A stretch of 64,000 nt of DNA, taken from the NCBI RefSeq assembly GCF_015645465.1, contig NZ_JADOEL010000017.1, positions 1 to 64,000 on the forward strand. Direction: 5' to 3'. Below the pieces are notes generated by a model that did no database searches, was not told where the DNA came from, and saw only the letters and a list, made by a program, of their open reading frames with translations. The DNA comes from Herminiimonas contaminans. Lineage in GTDB: Bacteria; Pseudomonadota; Gammaproteobacteria; Burkholderiales; Burkholderiaceae_D. Position numbers and translations under genes: made by a program. Of the stretch, positions 53,213 to 63,623 are shown piece by piece (positions within the stretch are counted from its first letter, which is position 1; the number at the start of each line of letters is the position of its first letter).

Positions 53213-55003
53213 TCAGAACTGCGCTTCATCCAGCGCCAGCACACCCGCACTGCCGCTGACGATGGCACTGCGATAAGCGACCGCCTGCGACAGGAAGTAA
53301 TCAGCGAAGAAACGCGCCGTCGCAATCTTGGCCTGATAAAACTTCGCATCACCACTGCCCGCATCCAGCTTCGCCTGCGCAATCAGGGCGGCACGCCCCA
53401 TCTGCCAGCCGCAGAGCACAATGCCTGCGAGTTTGAGGTAAGGCACGCTACCAGCGAACACACCCTTGATATCGGACTGAATATTCGCGACGACATAGGC
53501 GACGACCTCTTCCAGCGCCGTCGATGCCTCAGCCAGATGTACGCCTATCGCTTTCAAATCCGGTGCGGTCGACTTGGCCAATTCTGCTTCGGTCGCACGC
53601 ACGGCAGCGATGATACCGCGCGCCACCGCACCGCCATCTCGCACGGTTTTACGACCAACCAGATCATTTGCCTGGATCGCTGTCGTGCCTTCATAAATCG
53701 TCAGAATGCGCGCATCGCGATAGTACTGCGCAGCACCTGTTTCTTCGATGAAGCCCATGCCACCGTGGATTTGCAAACCAGTCGACGCCACATCAATCGA
53801 CATCTCGGTAGACCAGCCCTTGATCACCGGCACCAGGAATTCGTAGAAAGCCTGCTGTGCATTGCGCACTTTTTCATCCGGATGATGATGTGCGATATCG
53901 AAGGCGGCCGCACCGACATAAGCCAGTGCACGCGCTCCTTCTATCTGCGCCTTCATCGACATCAGCATGCGCCGCACATCCGGTTGATGGATGATGGAGA
54001 CTGCGGTCGCCGAACCCTCCAGGTCTTTCGACTGTACGCGATCTTTCGCATAGGCGACGGCTTTTTGATACGCGCGCTCTGCCACGCTGATACCTTGTAT
54101 ACCAACTGCGAAGCGCGCCGCATTCATCATGATGAACATGGTTTCCAGCCCGCGATTCTCTTGCCCGATCAGCGTACCGATTGCACCGCCGTGGTCGCCG
54201 AATTGCAATACTGCAGTCGGGCTCGCCTTGATGCCGAGCTTGTGTTCGATGGAGACGCAGAACGCATCATTGCGCTCACCGAGCGAGCCATCTTCATTCA
54301 CCAGGAATTTAGGCACCAGAAACAGCGAAATACCTTTCACCCCTTCCGGTGCATCCGGCGTACGGGCCAACACCAGGTGGATGATGTTCTCCGCCATATC
54401 GTGTTCGCCGTAAGTGATGAAAATCTTGGTGCCGGAAATTTTGTATGTACCATCGCCCTGCGGCACTGCACGCGAACGCACCAGCGCCAGATCGGAACCG
54501 GCCTGCGGCTCGGTCAGGTTCATGGTGCCGGTCCACTTACCAGCGATGAAGTTAGGAAGGAATTTTTCTTTTTGCTGATCCGAGCCTGCGGTCATCAATG
54601 CTTCGATTGCACCGTCGGTCAGCAAGGGACAAAGCGCAAACGAGAGGCTGGCCGAGTTCAGCATTTCCATGCACGGTGTCGCCACCAGCTTGGGCAAACC
54701 CTGGCCACCAAAATCTGTTGGATGCTGCACACCTTGCCAGCCAGCTTCAGCATAGGCCTTGAACGCTTCCTTGAAACCCGGCGTGGTAGTGACCTTGCCG
54801 TCTTTCCACTCACTCGGATGCCGGTCACCGGCCTGGTTCAGTGGTGCGATCACTTCACCGCAAAAGCGTGCATTTTCTTCCAGTACCGCTTCCACTGTTT
54901 CCGGTGTCGCATCTTCACAGCCGGGCAAGGCATTGATCGCAGCCAGATCGGCCAGTTCGTTCATCACGAACAACATGTCTTTCAAGGGGGCAACGTAACT
55001 CAT
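53213..55003 (-). CDS. Acyl-CoA dehydrogenase (large, DmdC/FadE-like class)
   Basis: A 596-residue acyl-CoA dehydrogenase with the extended C-terminal domain of the large class. Motifs are MNLTEPQAGSDLALVRSRA, KIFITYGEHD, LQIHGGMGFIEETGAAQYYRDARI and the catalytic glutamate in IYEGTTAIQANDL. It oxidises an acyl-CoA and passes electrons to the ETF encoded 150 bp away on the same strand. Relatives act on fatty acyl-CoAs or methylmercaptopropionyl-CoA; the substrate is not decidable here. Confidence 0.93.
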   Translation of the reverse strand: MSYVAPLKDMLFVMNELADLAAINALPGCEDATPETVEAVLEENARFCGEVIAPLNQAGDRHPSEWKDGKVTTTPGFKEAFKAYAEAGWQGVQHPTDFGGQGLPKLVATPCMEMLNSASLSFALCPLLTDGAIEALMTAGSDQQKEKFLPNFIAGKWTGTMNLTEPQAGSDLALVRSRAVPQGDGTYKISGTKIFITYGEHDMAENIIHLVLARTPDAPEGVKGISLFLVPKFLVNEDGSLGERNDAFCVSIEHKLGIKASPTAVLQFGDHGGAIGTLIGQENRGLETMFIMMNAARFAVGIQGISVAERAYQKAVAYAKDRVQSKDLEGSATAVSIIHQPDVRRMLMSMKAQIEGARALAYVGAAAFDIAHHHPDEKVRNAQQAFYEFLVPVIKGWSTEMSIDVASTGLQIHGGMGFIEETGAAQYYRDARILTIYEGTTAIQANDLVGRKTVRDGGAVARGIIAAVRATEAELAKSTAPDLKAIGVHLAEASTALEEVVAYVVANIQSDIKGVFAGSVPYLKLAGIVLCGWQMGRAALIAQAKLDAGSGDAKFYQAKIATARFFADYFLSQAVAYRSAIVSGSAGVLALDEAQF

Positions 55004-55154
55004 GCAAGACTCCTAAAAGAAAATGGGCAGGACGTTCAGCTCTTGCAGTGTGCCAGAAAACATCCTGTACGCACCACATCTGCTGCTCGTCCTGCCCATT
55101 TAAGCTGTAACGACACTGCCCGCTACGGCTCCCTGCATATTAGCTGGCCCGGTA

Positions 55155-56084
55155 TTAACCCAGCTCGGTCACCAGTTGCGGCACGATTTCAAACAAATCG
55201 CCAACGATGCCGTAATCCGCTACCGAGAATATCGGTGCTTCCGGATCCTTGTTGATAGCAACGATGGTTTTGGAATCTTTCATACCAGCCAGATGCTGGA
55301 TCGCCCCCGAGATACCGACCGCGATGTACAGCTCCGGTGCCACGATCTTGCCAGTCTGGCCGACTTGCCAATCGTTAGGCACGTAGCCAGCGTCAACTGC
55401 TGCGCGCGATGCACCCATCGCTGCGCCCAGTTTGTCAGCCAGTGGCTCGAGGATTTTGAAGCTTTCTTCCGACCCCAGGCCACGACCACCGGATACGACG
55501 ATCTTGGCAGCGGTCAATTCAGGACGTGCCGAGGTTGCCAGTTCGCGCGATACGAACGACGACTTGCCGGAATCAGCTACGGCCGTAACGTTTTCAACTG
55601 TCGCCGAGCCGCCTTCAGCTGCGGAATCAAAAGCGGTACCGCGCACGGTGATGACTTTGACCGCATCTGCCGACTGCACGGTGGCAATCGCGTTACCGGC
55701 GTAGAACGGACGCTCGAAGGTATCGGCCGAAACGACTTTGGTGATTTCAGAAATTTGCGCGACGTCCAGCTTGGCGGCGACGCGTGGCAGGATGTTTTTA
55801 CCGTATGCGGTAGCCGGTGCCAGGATGTGCGAGTAATTGGCAGCCAGTGCCAGTGCTTGCGCCGCAACGTTTTCGGCCAGGCCGTCGGCGAATTGTGCGC
55901 CGTCCGCTACCAGTACCTTGGTGACACCTGCAATTTTTGCGGCAGCCTGTACCGCTGCATCAGCCTGGTGACCTGCGACCAGGACGTGAACTTCGCCACC
56001 GCATTGAGCAGCGGCGGTAACGGTATGCAGGGTGCTGCCTTTCAGGGAGGCATTATCGTGTTCGGCAATGACGAGTGCTGTCAT
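55155..56084 (-). CDS. etfA: Electron transfer flavoprotein alpha subunit
   Basis: A 309-residue ETF alpha subunit. The C-terminal FAD domain has [71 protein letters not shown] and [21 protein letters not shown] use the ATG at 56084 ([10 protein letters not shown]); a longer frame from 56129 is less likely. It follows etfB by 61 bp and precedes the acyl-CoA dehydrogenase gene, the classic functional grouping. Confidence 0.96.
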   Translation of the reverse strand: MTALVIAEHDNASLKGSTLHTVTAAAQCGGEVHVLVAGHQADAAVQAAAKIAGVTKVLVADGAQFADGLAENVAAQALALAANYSHILAPATAYGKNILPRVAAKLDVAQISEITKVVSADTFERPFYAGNAIATVQSADAVKVITVRGTAFDSAAEGGSATVENVTAVADSGKSSFVSRELATSARPELTAAKIVVSGGRGLGSEESFKILEPLADKLGAAMGASRAAVDAGYVPNDWQVGQTGKIVAPELYIAVGISGAIQHLAGMKDSKTIVAINKDPEAPIFSVADYGIVGDLFEIVPQLVTELG

Positions 56085-56145
56085 GGTGAATTCCTGTGAT
56101 GTATGCAATATAGCGACGGTGCCGGGCACACATCGCTACAGATAA

Positions 56146-56895
56146 TTAAATGACTTTGGCGTCGTTCTTGAGTTTTTCGACCAGCGTTTTTACGTCCGGC
56201 ACGATGATGCCGGCCGAGCGCTTCGCAGGCTCTTCGACTTTCAAGGTTTTCAGGCGCGGGGTGACATCAACGCCGAGGTCGGCTGGCTTGAAGTTTTCCA
56301 GGGTCTTTTTCTTTGCCTTCATGATGTTAGGCAAAGTCACATAACGCGGTTCGTTCAGGCGCAGGTCAGTGGTCACGATCGCTGGCAGTGTCAGCGCGAC
56401 CACTTCCAGGCCGCCATCCACTTCACGGGTGACTTTGATCTTGTCGCCTTCGATTTCGATCTTCGATGCATAGGTCGCTTGCGGCCAATCCAGCAAGGCG
56501 GCCAGCATCTGGCCAGTCTGGTTCGCATCATCATCAATCGCTTGCTTGCCGAGGATGATCAGTTGCGGTTGTTCTTTATCAGCAACTGCCTTGAGCAATT
56601 TGGCGACGGCCAACGGTTGTAACTCAACATCGGTTTCTACCAGCACTGCACGATCGGCACCAATGGCCATCGCGGTACGCAGGGTTTCCTGCGATTGCAG
56701 GATGCCGCAGGAGACGGCGATGATTTCTGTAGCTTTACCGGCTTCTTTCAAGCGGGTCGCTTCTTCCACAGCGATTTCATCGAAGGGGTTCATCGACATT
56801 TTGACGTTGGCGATATCGACGCCGGACTGATCCGATTTGACGCGGACCTTGACGTTGAAATCAACCACACGTTTGACTGGAACCAACACTTTCAT
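56146..56895 (-). CDS. etfB: Electron transfer flavoprotein beta subunit
   Basis: A 249-residue ETF beta subunit that binds AMP and contacts the dehydrogenases. The start [20 protein letters not shown], the [18 protein letters not shown] and [31 protein letters not shown] segments are diagnostic; the recognition-loop leucine region lies near 190-200. It is the first gene of an etfB-etfA-dehydrogenase unit. Confidence 0.97.
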   Translation of the reverse strand: MKVLVPVKRVVDFNVKVRVKSDQSGVDIANVKMSMNPFDEIAVEEATRLKEAGKATEIIAVSCGILQSQETLRTAMAIGADRAVLVETDVELQPLAVAKLLKAVADKEQPQLIILGKQAIDDDANQTGQMLAALLDWPQATYASKIEIEGDKIKVTREVDGGLEVVALTLPAIVTTDLRLNEPRYVTLPNIMKAKKKTLENFKPADLGVDVTPRLKTLKVEEPAKRSAGIIVPDVKTLVEKLKNDAKVI

Positions 56896-57086
56896 AGCTA
56901 TGCCTTTGAAAAAGTCACAAGGACGTAAATGTAAACTAGGAAAGATTATAAACGGAAGTGGCGCAGATGCTCAGTTCTGGACACTATGACCAGTCTGGCG
57001 GTAGGGATAAGGCGGGAAATCGGAGGTACGGAAACAGGCGTATTGCCAGCATGCGCCGTGGCCTGGCCGCAGCACATGCATCCGTA

Positions 57087-57320
57087 TTATTTGCGTTGCA
57101 TGAAGAAGGTGAAGACTTCGTCTTGCTGGCTTTGCTCCAGCAATTGATTACCGGTCTGTTTGGCGAAGGCCTGGAAGTCGCGTACCGAACCTGGATCGGT
57201 AGCTTGCACACGCAAGACCTCACCGCTCACCATTTCGGCCAAGGCTTTCTTGGTCTTCAAAATTGGCAGAGGGCAATTCAAACCCCGTGCATCGAGGTCT
57301 TTGGTAAATTCCATGGTCAT
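57087..57320 (-). CDS. tusA: TusA-family sulfurtransferase
   Basis: A 77-residue TusA/SirA/YedF-type sulfur carrier. The N-terminal motif LDARGLNCPLPILKTKKAL contains the persulfide-carrying cysteine C16 in CPxP; the C-terminal beta-strand YTFFMQ-like end is present. It passes sulfur to tRNA thiolation or other acceptors. It lies downstream of alaS on the same strand, behind a strong terminator, and is transcribed alone. Confidence 0.9.
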   Translation of the reverse strand: MTMEFTKDLDARGLNCPLPILKTKKALAEMVSGEVLRVQATDPGSVRDFQAFAKQTGNQLLEQSQQDEVFTFFMQRK

Positions 57321-57453
57321 ACTCTCACATCAGTACATGCGATTGATTCTACTCTCAAACGCAACAGGGGAATGGCCGGAGGCCGGGTATACAACTTATT
57401 TAACAATTGCTTGCAACTACACACCTGCTTTTAATGCCCTGCGGAAAAAGCAA

Positions 57454-57489
57454 ACGGCGCAAGCAGGTCAACACTCCTGCTTGCGCCGT
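57454..57489 (-). terminator. Terminator of alaS
   Basis: ACGGCGCAAGCAGG (57454-57467) and CCTGCTTGCGCCGT (57476-57489) are perfect 14-bp complements with an 8-base loop; the minus strand continues TTGCTTTTT. It begins 11 bp after the alaS stop. Confidence 0.95.
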
Positions 57490-57499
57490 CAGGTATGAA

Positions 57500-60109
57500 T
57501 TAAGCGCGTTCGCCGACCCAGGCTGCGACGCCTTGCAAGGCATTCGGCAAACCACTGGCATCGGTACCACCGGCTTGAGCCATATCCGGCTTGCCGCCGC
57601 CCTTGCCGCCGACTTGCTGCGCGACAAAGTTGACCAGTTCACCAGCTTTAACCTTACCGATGGAATCAGCGGTCACACCTGCAATCAGGCTGACTTTACC
57701 GTCGTTCACAGCTGCCAACACGATGGCGGCTGTTTTCAGTTTGTCTTTCAGCTTGTCCATGGTGTTGCGCAGGGTCGCGACATCGGCACCTTCCAGCACC
57801 GCTGCCAGTACCTTGATGCCTTTGACATCAACCGCCTGCTCGACCAGTTCATCACCTTGCGACGACGCCAGCTTGCCTTTCAGCGCGCCGACTTCACGCT
57901 CCAGCGCTTTCATCTGATCCAGTACTTGCGCCAGACGTGGCTCCAGTTCTGCCGGCTGGGTTTTCATCATCGCTGCTGCGCTATGGATCACTGCTTCCAG
58001 CTCCTGCACATAGGCCAGCGCCTTCGCACCAGTAATCGCTTCGATACGACGCACGCCAGCAGCTACGCCGCTTTCGCTCATGACTTTGAACAAACCGATA
58101 TCGCCGGTACGGCTGACGTGGGTACCACCGCACAGCTCACGGCTGGAACCAATATCCAGTACGCGTACGGTTTCGCCGTACTTTTCACCGAACAACATCA
58201 GCGCGCCAGTTTTTTGTGCGGATTCGATATCCATCACACGTGCCTGCGTATCCGAGTTCAACAGGATTTCTGCATTCACGCGTTTTTCGATTTCGAGGAT
58301 TTGCTCACGGGTAACCGGCGCATTGTGCGCAAAGTCGAAACGTGTTTTGTCCGGATCAACCAGCGAACCTTTTTGCTGCACGTGTGCACCCAGCACTTCA
58401 CGCAAAGCCTTATGCATGATGTGGGTGACCGAGTGGTTGCGCATGGTGGCGGCACGACGTGCGCCATCCACTGCGGCCTTGACCTTGTCGCCAACTGTCA
58501 ACGCACCCTGGGTCTGTACACCGTGGTGGCCATAAACATCCGCTTTGATTTTCTGTGTGTCTTCAACGCCGAACTGCACACCTTCAGCACTGATGAAGCC
58601 CTGGTCGCCAACCTGACCACCGCTTTCCGAGTAGAACGGAGTGGTGTCCAGCACGACGATACCGGCCTGGCCTTCTTTCAGCGTCTGCACGGCAGTACCT
58701 TCGAAGTACAAGCCGACGACCGTGGCTTGCTCTTCCAGGTGTTCGTAACCGGTGAAGGTATTGCCTGCGCCGGTGTATTCGACCGCGCGTTCCATTTTGA
58801 ATTTACCAGCAGCACGACCTGCTGCTTTTTGTTTTTCCATCGCAGCAGCAAAGCCAGCTTCATCGACACTCAGACCACGTTCGCGGCATACGTCCGCCGA
58901 CAGATCGAGCGGGAAGCCGAAAGTGTCATGCAACTTGAATGCGACTTCACCCGGCAATACCTTGGCGTCGCCAGCCAGCGCTGCGTCAAGGATTTCCATG
59001 CCGTTGGCCAGCGTTTCAAAGAAGCGTTCTTCTTCCGCTTTCAATACTTCGGTAATGCGTTGTGCATCCGCTTTCAGTTTTGGATAAGCGTCGCCCATTT
59101 GCACGACCAGGTCTTGCACCAGCTTGTGGAAGAAAGGCTTCTTCTGGCCGAGTTTGTAACCGTGGCGGATCGCGCGGCGGATGATGCGGCGTTGTACATA
59201 GCCACGACCTTCATTGCTCGGGATCACGCCGTCAGCCACCAGGAATGCGGTCGCGCGGATATGGTCGGCGATGACTTTCAGCGAGTTATTGCTGAGGTCT
59301 TGCGTATGGGTTTCACGCGCAGCAGCTTTGATCAAAGCCTCGAAGGTATCGATTTCGTAGTTGCTGTGTACGTGTTGCAGGATCGCGGCCAGGCGTTCCA
59401 GGCCCATGCCGGTATCGACGCAAGGTGCAGGCAACGGTTTGACCGAGCCATCTTCTGCCATGTCGAATTGCATGAAAACGTTGTTCCAGATTTCGATGAA
59501 ACGATCACCGTCTTCATCCGGGCTGCCTGGAGGACCGCCAGCGATGTGCGGACCGTGGTCATAGAAGATTTCCGAGCAAGGACCGCATGGACCGGTATCG
59601 GCCATCATCCAGAAGTTATCTGATTTATAGCGACCACCCTTGTTGTCGCCGATGCGGATAACGCGCTCAGGCGGCAAGCCGATTTCCTTGGTCCAGATGT
59701 CGTAGGCTTCCTGGTCTTCGATATAAACCGTCGCCAGCAATTTCTCGCCTGGCAAACCGTAAACCTGTGTCAACAGTTCCCACGACCATTTCAGCGCGTC
59801 GCGCTTGAAGTAGTCGCCGAAGCTCCAGTTACCCAGCATTTCAAAGAAAGTATGGTGACGTGCGGTGTAGCCGACGTTTTCCAGATCGTTGTGTTTGCCG
59901 CCAGCGCGCAGGCAGGCTTGTACCGAGGTGGCACGTACATACGGACGCTTGTCGCTGCCGAGGAATACATCCTTGAACTGCACCATCCCCGAGTTGGTGA
60001 ACATCAGCGTCGGATCATTGCCCGGTACCAGCGGACTGGACGGCACGATCGTGTGGCCTTTGGATTCAAAGAACTTCAGGAATTTTTCGCGGATTTCGGA
60101 CGAGTTCAT
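57500..60109 (-). CDS. alaS: Alanine-tRNA ligase
   Basis: An 869-residue class II synthetase. The catalytic core shows [28 protein letters not shown] and [11 protein letters not shown]; the editing domain has the zinc-binding [12 protein letters not shown] and [13 protein letters not shown] motifs; the C-terminal DHHA1 region ends [15 protein letters not shown]. Length is standard. It is monocistronic, with a strong terminator. Long antisense frames over it reflect codon bias. Confidence 0.98.
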   Translation of the reverse strand: MNSSEIREKFLKFFESKGHTIVPSSPLVPGNDPTLMFTNSGMVQFKDVFLGSDKRPYVRATSVQACLRAGGKHNDLENVGYTARHHTFFEMLGNWSFGDYFKRDALKWSWELLTQVYGLPGEKLLATVYIEDQEAYDIWTKEIGLPPERVIRIGDNKGGRYKSDNFWMMADTGPCGPCSEIFYDHGPHIAGGPPGSPDEDGDRFIEIWNNVFMQFDMAEDGSVKPLPAPCVDTGMGLERLAAILQHVHSNYEIDTFEALIKAAARETHTQDLSNNSLKVIADHIRATAFLVADGVIPSNEGRGYVQRRIIRRAIRHGYKLGQKKPFFHKLVQDLVVQMGDAYPKLKADAQRITEVLKAEEERFFETLANGMEILDAALAGDAKVLPGEVAFKLHDTFGFPLDLSADVCRERGLSVDEAGFAAAMEKQKAAGRAAGKFKMERAVEYTGAGNTFTGYEHLEEQATVVGLYFEGTAVQTLKEGQAGIVVLDTTPFYSESGGQVGDQGFISAEGVQFGVEDTQKIKADVYGHHGVQTQGALTVGDKVKAAVDGARRAATMRNHSVTHIMHKALREVLGAHVQQKGSLVDPDKTRFDFAHNAPVTREQILEIEKRVNAEILLNSDTQARVMDIESAQKTGALMLFGEKYGETVRVLDIGSSRELCGGTHVSRTGDIGLFKVMSESGVAAGVRRIEAITGAKALAYVQELEAVIHSAAAMMKTQPAELEPRLAQVLDQMKALEREVGALKGKLASSQGDELVEQAVDVKGIKVLAAVLEGADVATLRNTMDKLKDKLKTAAIVLAAVNDGKVSLIAGVTADSIGKVKAGELVNFVAQQVGGKGGGKPDMAQAGGTDASGLPNALQGVAAWVGERA

Positions 60110-60212
60110 GTTCTGGCTAAAAGTAAGGAAATTGGTGGTGCAAACGATAGATTATACGTGATATGGGCGCGATAACCCTCCCCTTCTCATGGTTGAAACC
60201 ACAAGGGAGCGC

Positions 60213-60995
60213 TTAGCGTGACGAAGGGGAAATATGAGCCGGTTCCTCGCCAAAGCGTGGCCCGATCAGGTCGATACGGTCGGTACAGAAGCCATCCACG
60301 CCCCAGGACAGGATTTCCTGCGCCCGTGCCGGTTCGTTGACGGTATAGCAAAACAGGCCAAATCCGGCCTCTTTCACAGCGCGCGCCAGCAACGGCGTCA
60401 GGTGTTTGTGGTTGGTATTGAGCGAAATCGCACCCAGCGCCAACAGGCGTTCATGCCAATCCGGCGTCACCTCATCCATCAGGAAAGCACGCGGGATGTC
60501 CGGTGCCGCCAGTTGCGCCGCCCGCAAAGCGTCGAAGGAAAATGAAGACAGCAAGGGCAAAGCGCCCGGGGTACGATCCAGTGAGTGTTCAAACAGGCGC
60601 TTGACCGCCTGCGCCACCACCCAGCCGGTCTGATCTTCAAACCCCGGCACCGGCTTGATCTCGATATTCATCCAGATATTGTGGTGTATGCAGAAATGCG
60701 CGACTTGCTCAAAGCTGGGTACTGGCTCACCGATGAAATTCACGCCAAACCAGGCCCCTGCATCCAGCTCCATCAATTCCTGCGCGGTGTAGTCGGCTAT
60801 GCTGCCCTCACCCTGCACGGTACGTCCCAGCTCGGGGTCGTGCATGACCATGGGCACACCGTCTTTAGACAGCATCACGTCGAACTCGACCGCATAAAAA
60901 CCGTGCGTCAGCCCGCAACGCATCGCAGCTATCGTGTTTTCAGGTGCCAGCACGCCGCCACCGCGATGCGCAACAATCTTGGGATAGGGCCACAT
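60213..60995 (-). CDS. Glycerophosphodiester phosphodiesterase
   Basis: A 260-residue cytoplasmic GDPD (UgpQ-like) enzyme that hydrolyses glycerophosphodiesters to glycerol-3-phosphate and an alcohol. Motifs are the start IVAHRGGGVLAPENTIAAMRCGL with catalytic histidine and arginine, EFDVMLSKDGVPMVMHDPELGRT with the acid pair and second histidine, and MNIEIKPVPG. No signal peptide is present, so it acts inside the cell. It is 103 bp upstream of alaS on the same strand and probably separate. Confidence 0.94.
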   Translation of the reverse strand: MWPYPKIVAHRGGGVLAPENTIAAMRCGLTHGFYAVEFDVMLSKDGVPMVMHDPELGRTVQGEGSIADYTAQELMELDAGAWFGVNFIGEPVPSFEQVAHFCIHHNIWMNIEIKPVPGFEDQTGWVVAQAVKRLFEHSLDRTPGALPLLSSFSFDALRAAQLAAPDIPRAFLMDEVTPDWHERLLALGAISLNTNHKHLTPLLARAVKEAGFGLFCYTVNEPARAQEILSWGVDGFCTDRIDLIGPRFGEEPAHISPSSR

Positions 60996-61198
60996 GGTGT
61001 TATTCCAATCGACTCAAGAGCGCACAGTGTATATCAGCGTGCTGCTCTTAATATAGCCGGACTTCTTGCATTTTCAACACGAGACCTGAAACACAACAAC
61101 AGATAAAATGTCAGCCGCTATCGTGACTGCCGGATGGCCGCGCCATCTGGCGCGCCCCGGCCACGCATTTACCCGTAACGACCACCTCAGGATTACAC

Positions 61199-62797
61199 AT
61201 GCCAACTTTTGACTGGGCCAATCCCTACCCATCAATCCGCGCCCCGCTGTTTGCGCGCAACGTCGTTTCAACCTCGCAACCGCTGGCGGCACAAGCCGGC
61301 CTGCGCATGCTGCTCAAAGGCGGCAATGCGGTCGACGCCGCGATTGCCGCTGCAGCCGCCATCACCATAGTTGAACCGGTTTCCTGCGGCCTCGGCAGCG
61401 ACGCTTTTGCACTGGTATGGGATGGCAATCAATTGCACGGCCTGAACAGCTCCGGCACCTCGCCGGCAGCGTGGACGCCTGAATACTTCAAGCAAAAGCA
61501 CAACAACCTGATGCCGGAACGCGGCTGGGACTCTGTTACCGTACCGGGCGCGATCGCAGGCTGGGTCGCGCTCTCGCAAAAATTCGGCAAATTGCCTTTC
61601 GCCGACCTGCTGGAACCAGCGATCGAACTGGCGGCACGCGGCCACATGGTGGCACCTGTCGTACAGAAAAAATGGAATAACGCGATTCCTATCCTGAAGA
61701 ACCAACCCGGCTTTGCGCAAGCCTTCATGCCGCATGGCCGTGCCCCGCATGTAGGTGAGCAATTCGTCTTCAGCGATGCCGCCAAAACGCTGACCAAAAT
61801 CGCTGAAAGCAATGGCGAATCCTTCTACCGTGGCGAGCTGGCTGAATCCATCGTCAACTACGCCAAGGAAAACGGCGCAGCCATGACGCTGGCTGACCTC
61901 GCTGGCTTCCAGCCGGAATGGGTCACGCCTATCCAGAAAAACTACGGTGGACACACCGTGCACGAAATCCCGCCGAATGGCCAGGGTATCGCAGCACTGA
62001 TCGCACTCGGCATCCTCGACAAGTTGGACATCACACGCTATCCGGTAGATTCGGTCGAAGCGCAACACATGCAAATTGAAGCGATGAAACTGGCGTTTGC
62101 CGATACCTACAAATGGGTCGCCGACGAGAAGTACATGACTGAAGTCACGGTCAAGGACTTGCTGAGTGATGGCTACCTGAGCGAGCGCGCCAAACTGATC
62201 AATATGGACCAGGCCACACGCGCCAGCCACGGCACGCCACCAAAAGGCGGCACCATCTACCTGACCGCAGCAGATGAAAGCGGCATGATGGTCAGCTTCA
62301 TCCAGTCCAACTACATGGGCTTCGGCTCTGGCGTCGTGGTACCAGGCACCGGCATCAGCCTGCAAAATCGCGGCTTCGGTTTCAACACCATTGCGCGCCA
62401 TGCAAACTGTGTCGCGCCAAACAAGCGTCCGTTCCACACCATCATCCCTGGCTTCCTCAGCAAGGATGGCAAACCGGAAATGAGCTTCGGCGTCATGGGC
62501 GGCAACATGCAGCCGCAAGGCCATGTGCAAACCCTGATCCGCATGCTGTCCTATAACCAGCAACCACAAGCGGCATGCGATGCACCGCGCTGGAAGGTGA
62601 ATGTCGGCATGTCGGTAGACGTCGAAGAAACCATGCCACCAGATGTACGCGCTGCGCTGCAGGCACGTGGCCACAAAATCGAAAACATCGCCGACAGCTA
62701 TATGGATTTCGGCGCCGGTCAATTCATCTGGAAAACCGAACACGGCTACATCGCTGCCAGCGATCCACGTCGCGACGGACAGGCAGTCGGTTATTGA
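61199..62797 (+). CDS. Gamma-glutamyltransferase family protein without signal peptide
   Basis: A 532-residue Ntn-hydrolase of the GGT family. It has VSTSQPLAAQAGLRMLLKGGNAVDAAIAAAAAITIV at the start, the autocleavage site GGTIYLTAADESGMMVSFIQS (nucleophilic threonine after GG) and a C-terminal FGVMGGNMQPQGH motif. Unlike the enzyme at 37188 it has no export signal, so it is probably cytoplasmic and may act on other gamma-glutamyl or amide substrates (acylase-like members exist). It is divergent from the GDPD gene. Confidence 0.9.
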   Translation: MPTFDWANPYPSIRAPLFARNVVSTSQPLAAQAGLRMLLKGGNAVDAAIAAAAAITIVEPVSCGLGSDAFALVWDGNQLHGLNSSGTSPAAWTPEYFKQKHNNLMPERGWDSVTVPGAIAGWVALSQKFGKLPFADLLEPAIELAARGHMVAPVVQKKWNNAIPILKNQPGFAQAFMPHGRAPHVGEQFVFSDAAKTLTKIAESNGESFYRGELAESIVNYAKENGAAMTLADLAGFQPEWVTPIQKNYGGHTVHEIPPNGQGIAALIALGILDKLDITRYPVDSVEAQHMQIEAMKLAFADTYKWVADEKYMTEVTVKDLLSDGYLSERAKLINMDQATRASHGTPPKGGTIYLTAADESGMMVSFIQSNYMGFGSGVVVPGTGISLQNRGFGFNTIARHANCVAPNKRPFHTIIPGFLSKDGKPEMSFGVMGGNMQPQGHVQTLIRMLSYNQQPQAACDAPRWKVNVGMSVDVEETMPPDVRAALQARGHKIENIADSYMDFGAGQFIWKTEHGYIAASDPRRDGQAVGY

Positions 62798-62914
62798 TTA
62801 CTGGCTGACTCACCCGACACTGCACACCAGGCGGCCGCACTCCCATATTCATGGGGATGTTTATGCGGCCGCTTTCGGGTCTAATGTGCGCTGATTTTTT
62901 CCCACGAGAATGAC

Positions 62915-63436
62915 ATGTCCGAAGTTGCATCCGCTCCAGCAGTCCCTGCACCTGAACCATCCGGCATAGGCGGCTGGCTGCTGCTGCCCGCCATCGCCCT
63001 CATCATCAGCCCGTTGCGGATGATCTATGAATTCCATCAGACATTCTTGGACCTGCTGCGCCCGTCGGTATGGATCTCGCTGCTGAGCACGAAGTCGCCG
63101 AACTATAGCCCGGTGTTAGCCACCGTACTCGGCTGGGAAATCCTGGCCAACCTTGCCTTGTTTGCCCTCACCATCTGGCTGGGCTACCTCTTCTTCCGGA
63201 AGCGCAAGCTCGCGCCCGCCATATTCATACTCTGGATAGTGGTCAGCGCCGTACTGCAACTGGCGGACCTCATGCTGACTTCGCTGCTGGGTCTCGACGC
63301 GCAACAAAGCAATTCCCGTTCGGTCATCGAACTGGTTAAGAGCGGCATAGGCGCAGCCATCTGGGTGCCCTACTTCCTGCGTTCGGTGCGCGTCAAAAAC
63401 ACCTTTGTGCACCATGCAGCCAAGCCCGACTACTAA
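62915..63436 (+). CDS. DUF2569 family membrane protein
   Basis: A 173-residue protein with four hydrophobic segments (about 17-38, 65-90, 98-120, 140-160). The opening GIGGWLLLPAIALIISPLRM is the DUF2569 signature. Function is unknown. It follows the GGT-family gene by 117 bp on the same strand; a short inverted GCGGCCGC-type repeat (GCGGCCGC at 62831 and 62864 regions) lies between them and may end the previous transcript. Confidence 0.82.
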   Translation: MSEVASAPAVPAPEPSGIGGWLLLPAIALIISPLRMIYEFHQTFLDLLRPSVWISLLSTKSPNYSPVLATVLGWEILANLALFALTIWLGYLFFRKRKLAPAIFILWIVVSAVLQLADLMLTSLLGLDAQQSNSRSVIELVKSGIGAAIWVPYFLRSVRVKNTFVHHAAKPDY

Positions 63437-63623
63437 ACTACAGCGTGGCGGCAAATACATCTTTTTCACATTCTCGTAACCACACTGTCATCGCTTTATG
63501 AGAGTATTGCTTCAGGTATCTGAAGCAAGTCGTTCCTGCCCACGATTCCTATAGCTATCGTGCGCCGCCTCGCTTGTGTCATTTACCGTGCCTGAACATT
63601 GTTTTTGCATGGAGTGAGAATCG

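Noticed and set aside
53537-55255. 572-codon plus-strand frame over the acyl-CoA dehydrogenase
   Set aside because: Antisense shadow of a well-identified gene; composition is typical of reverse-frame artefacts.
57407-59623. 738-codon plus-strand frame over alaS
   Set aside because: It is antisense to alaS, rich in Cys/His/Phe/Arg as expected for the mirror of a biased gene, and has no recognisable domain.
61268-62743. 491-codon minus-strand frame over the second GGT-family gene
   Set aside because: Antisense shadow; the plus-strand product has clear GGT motifs.
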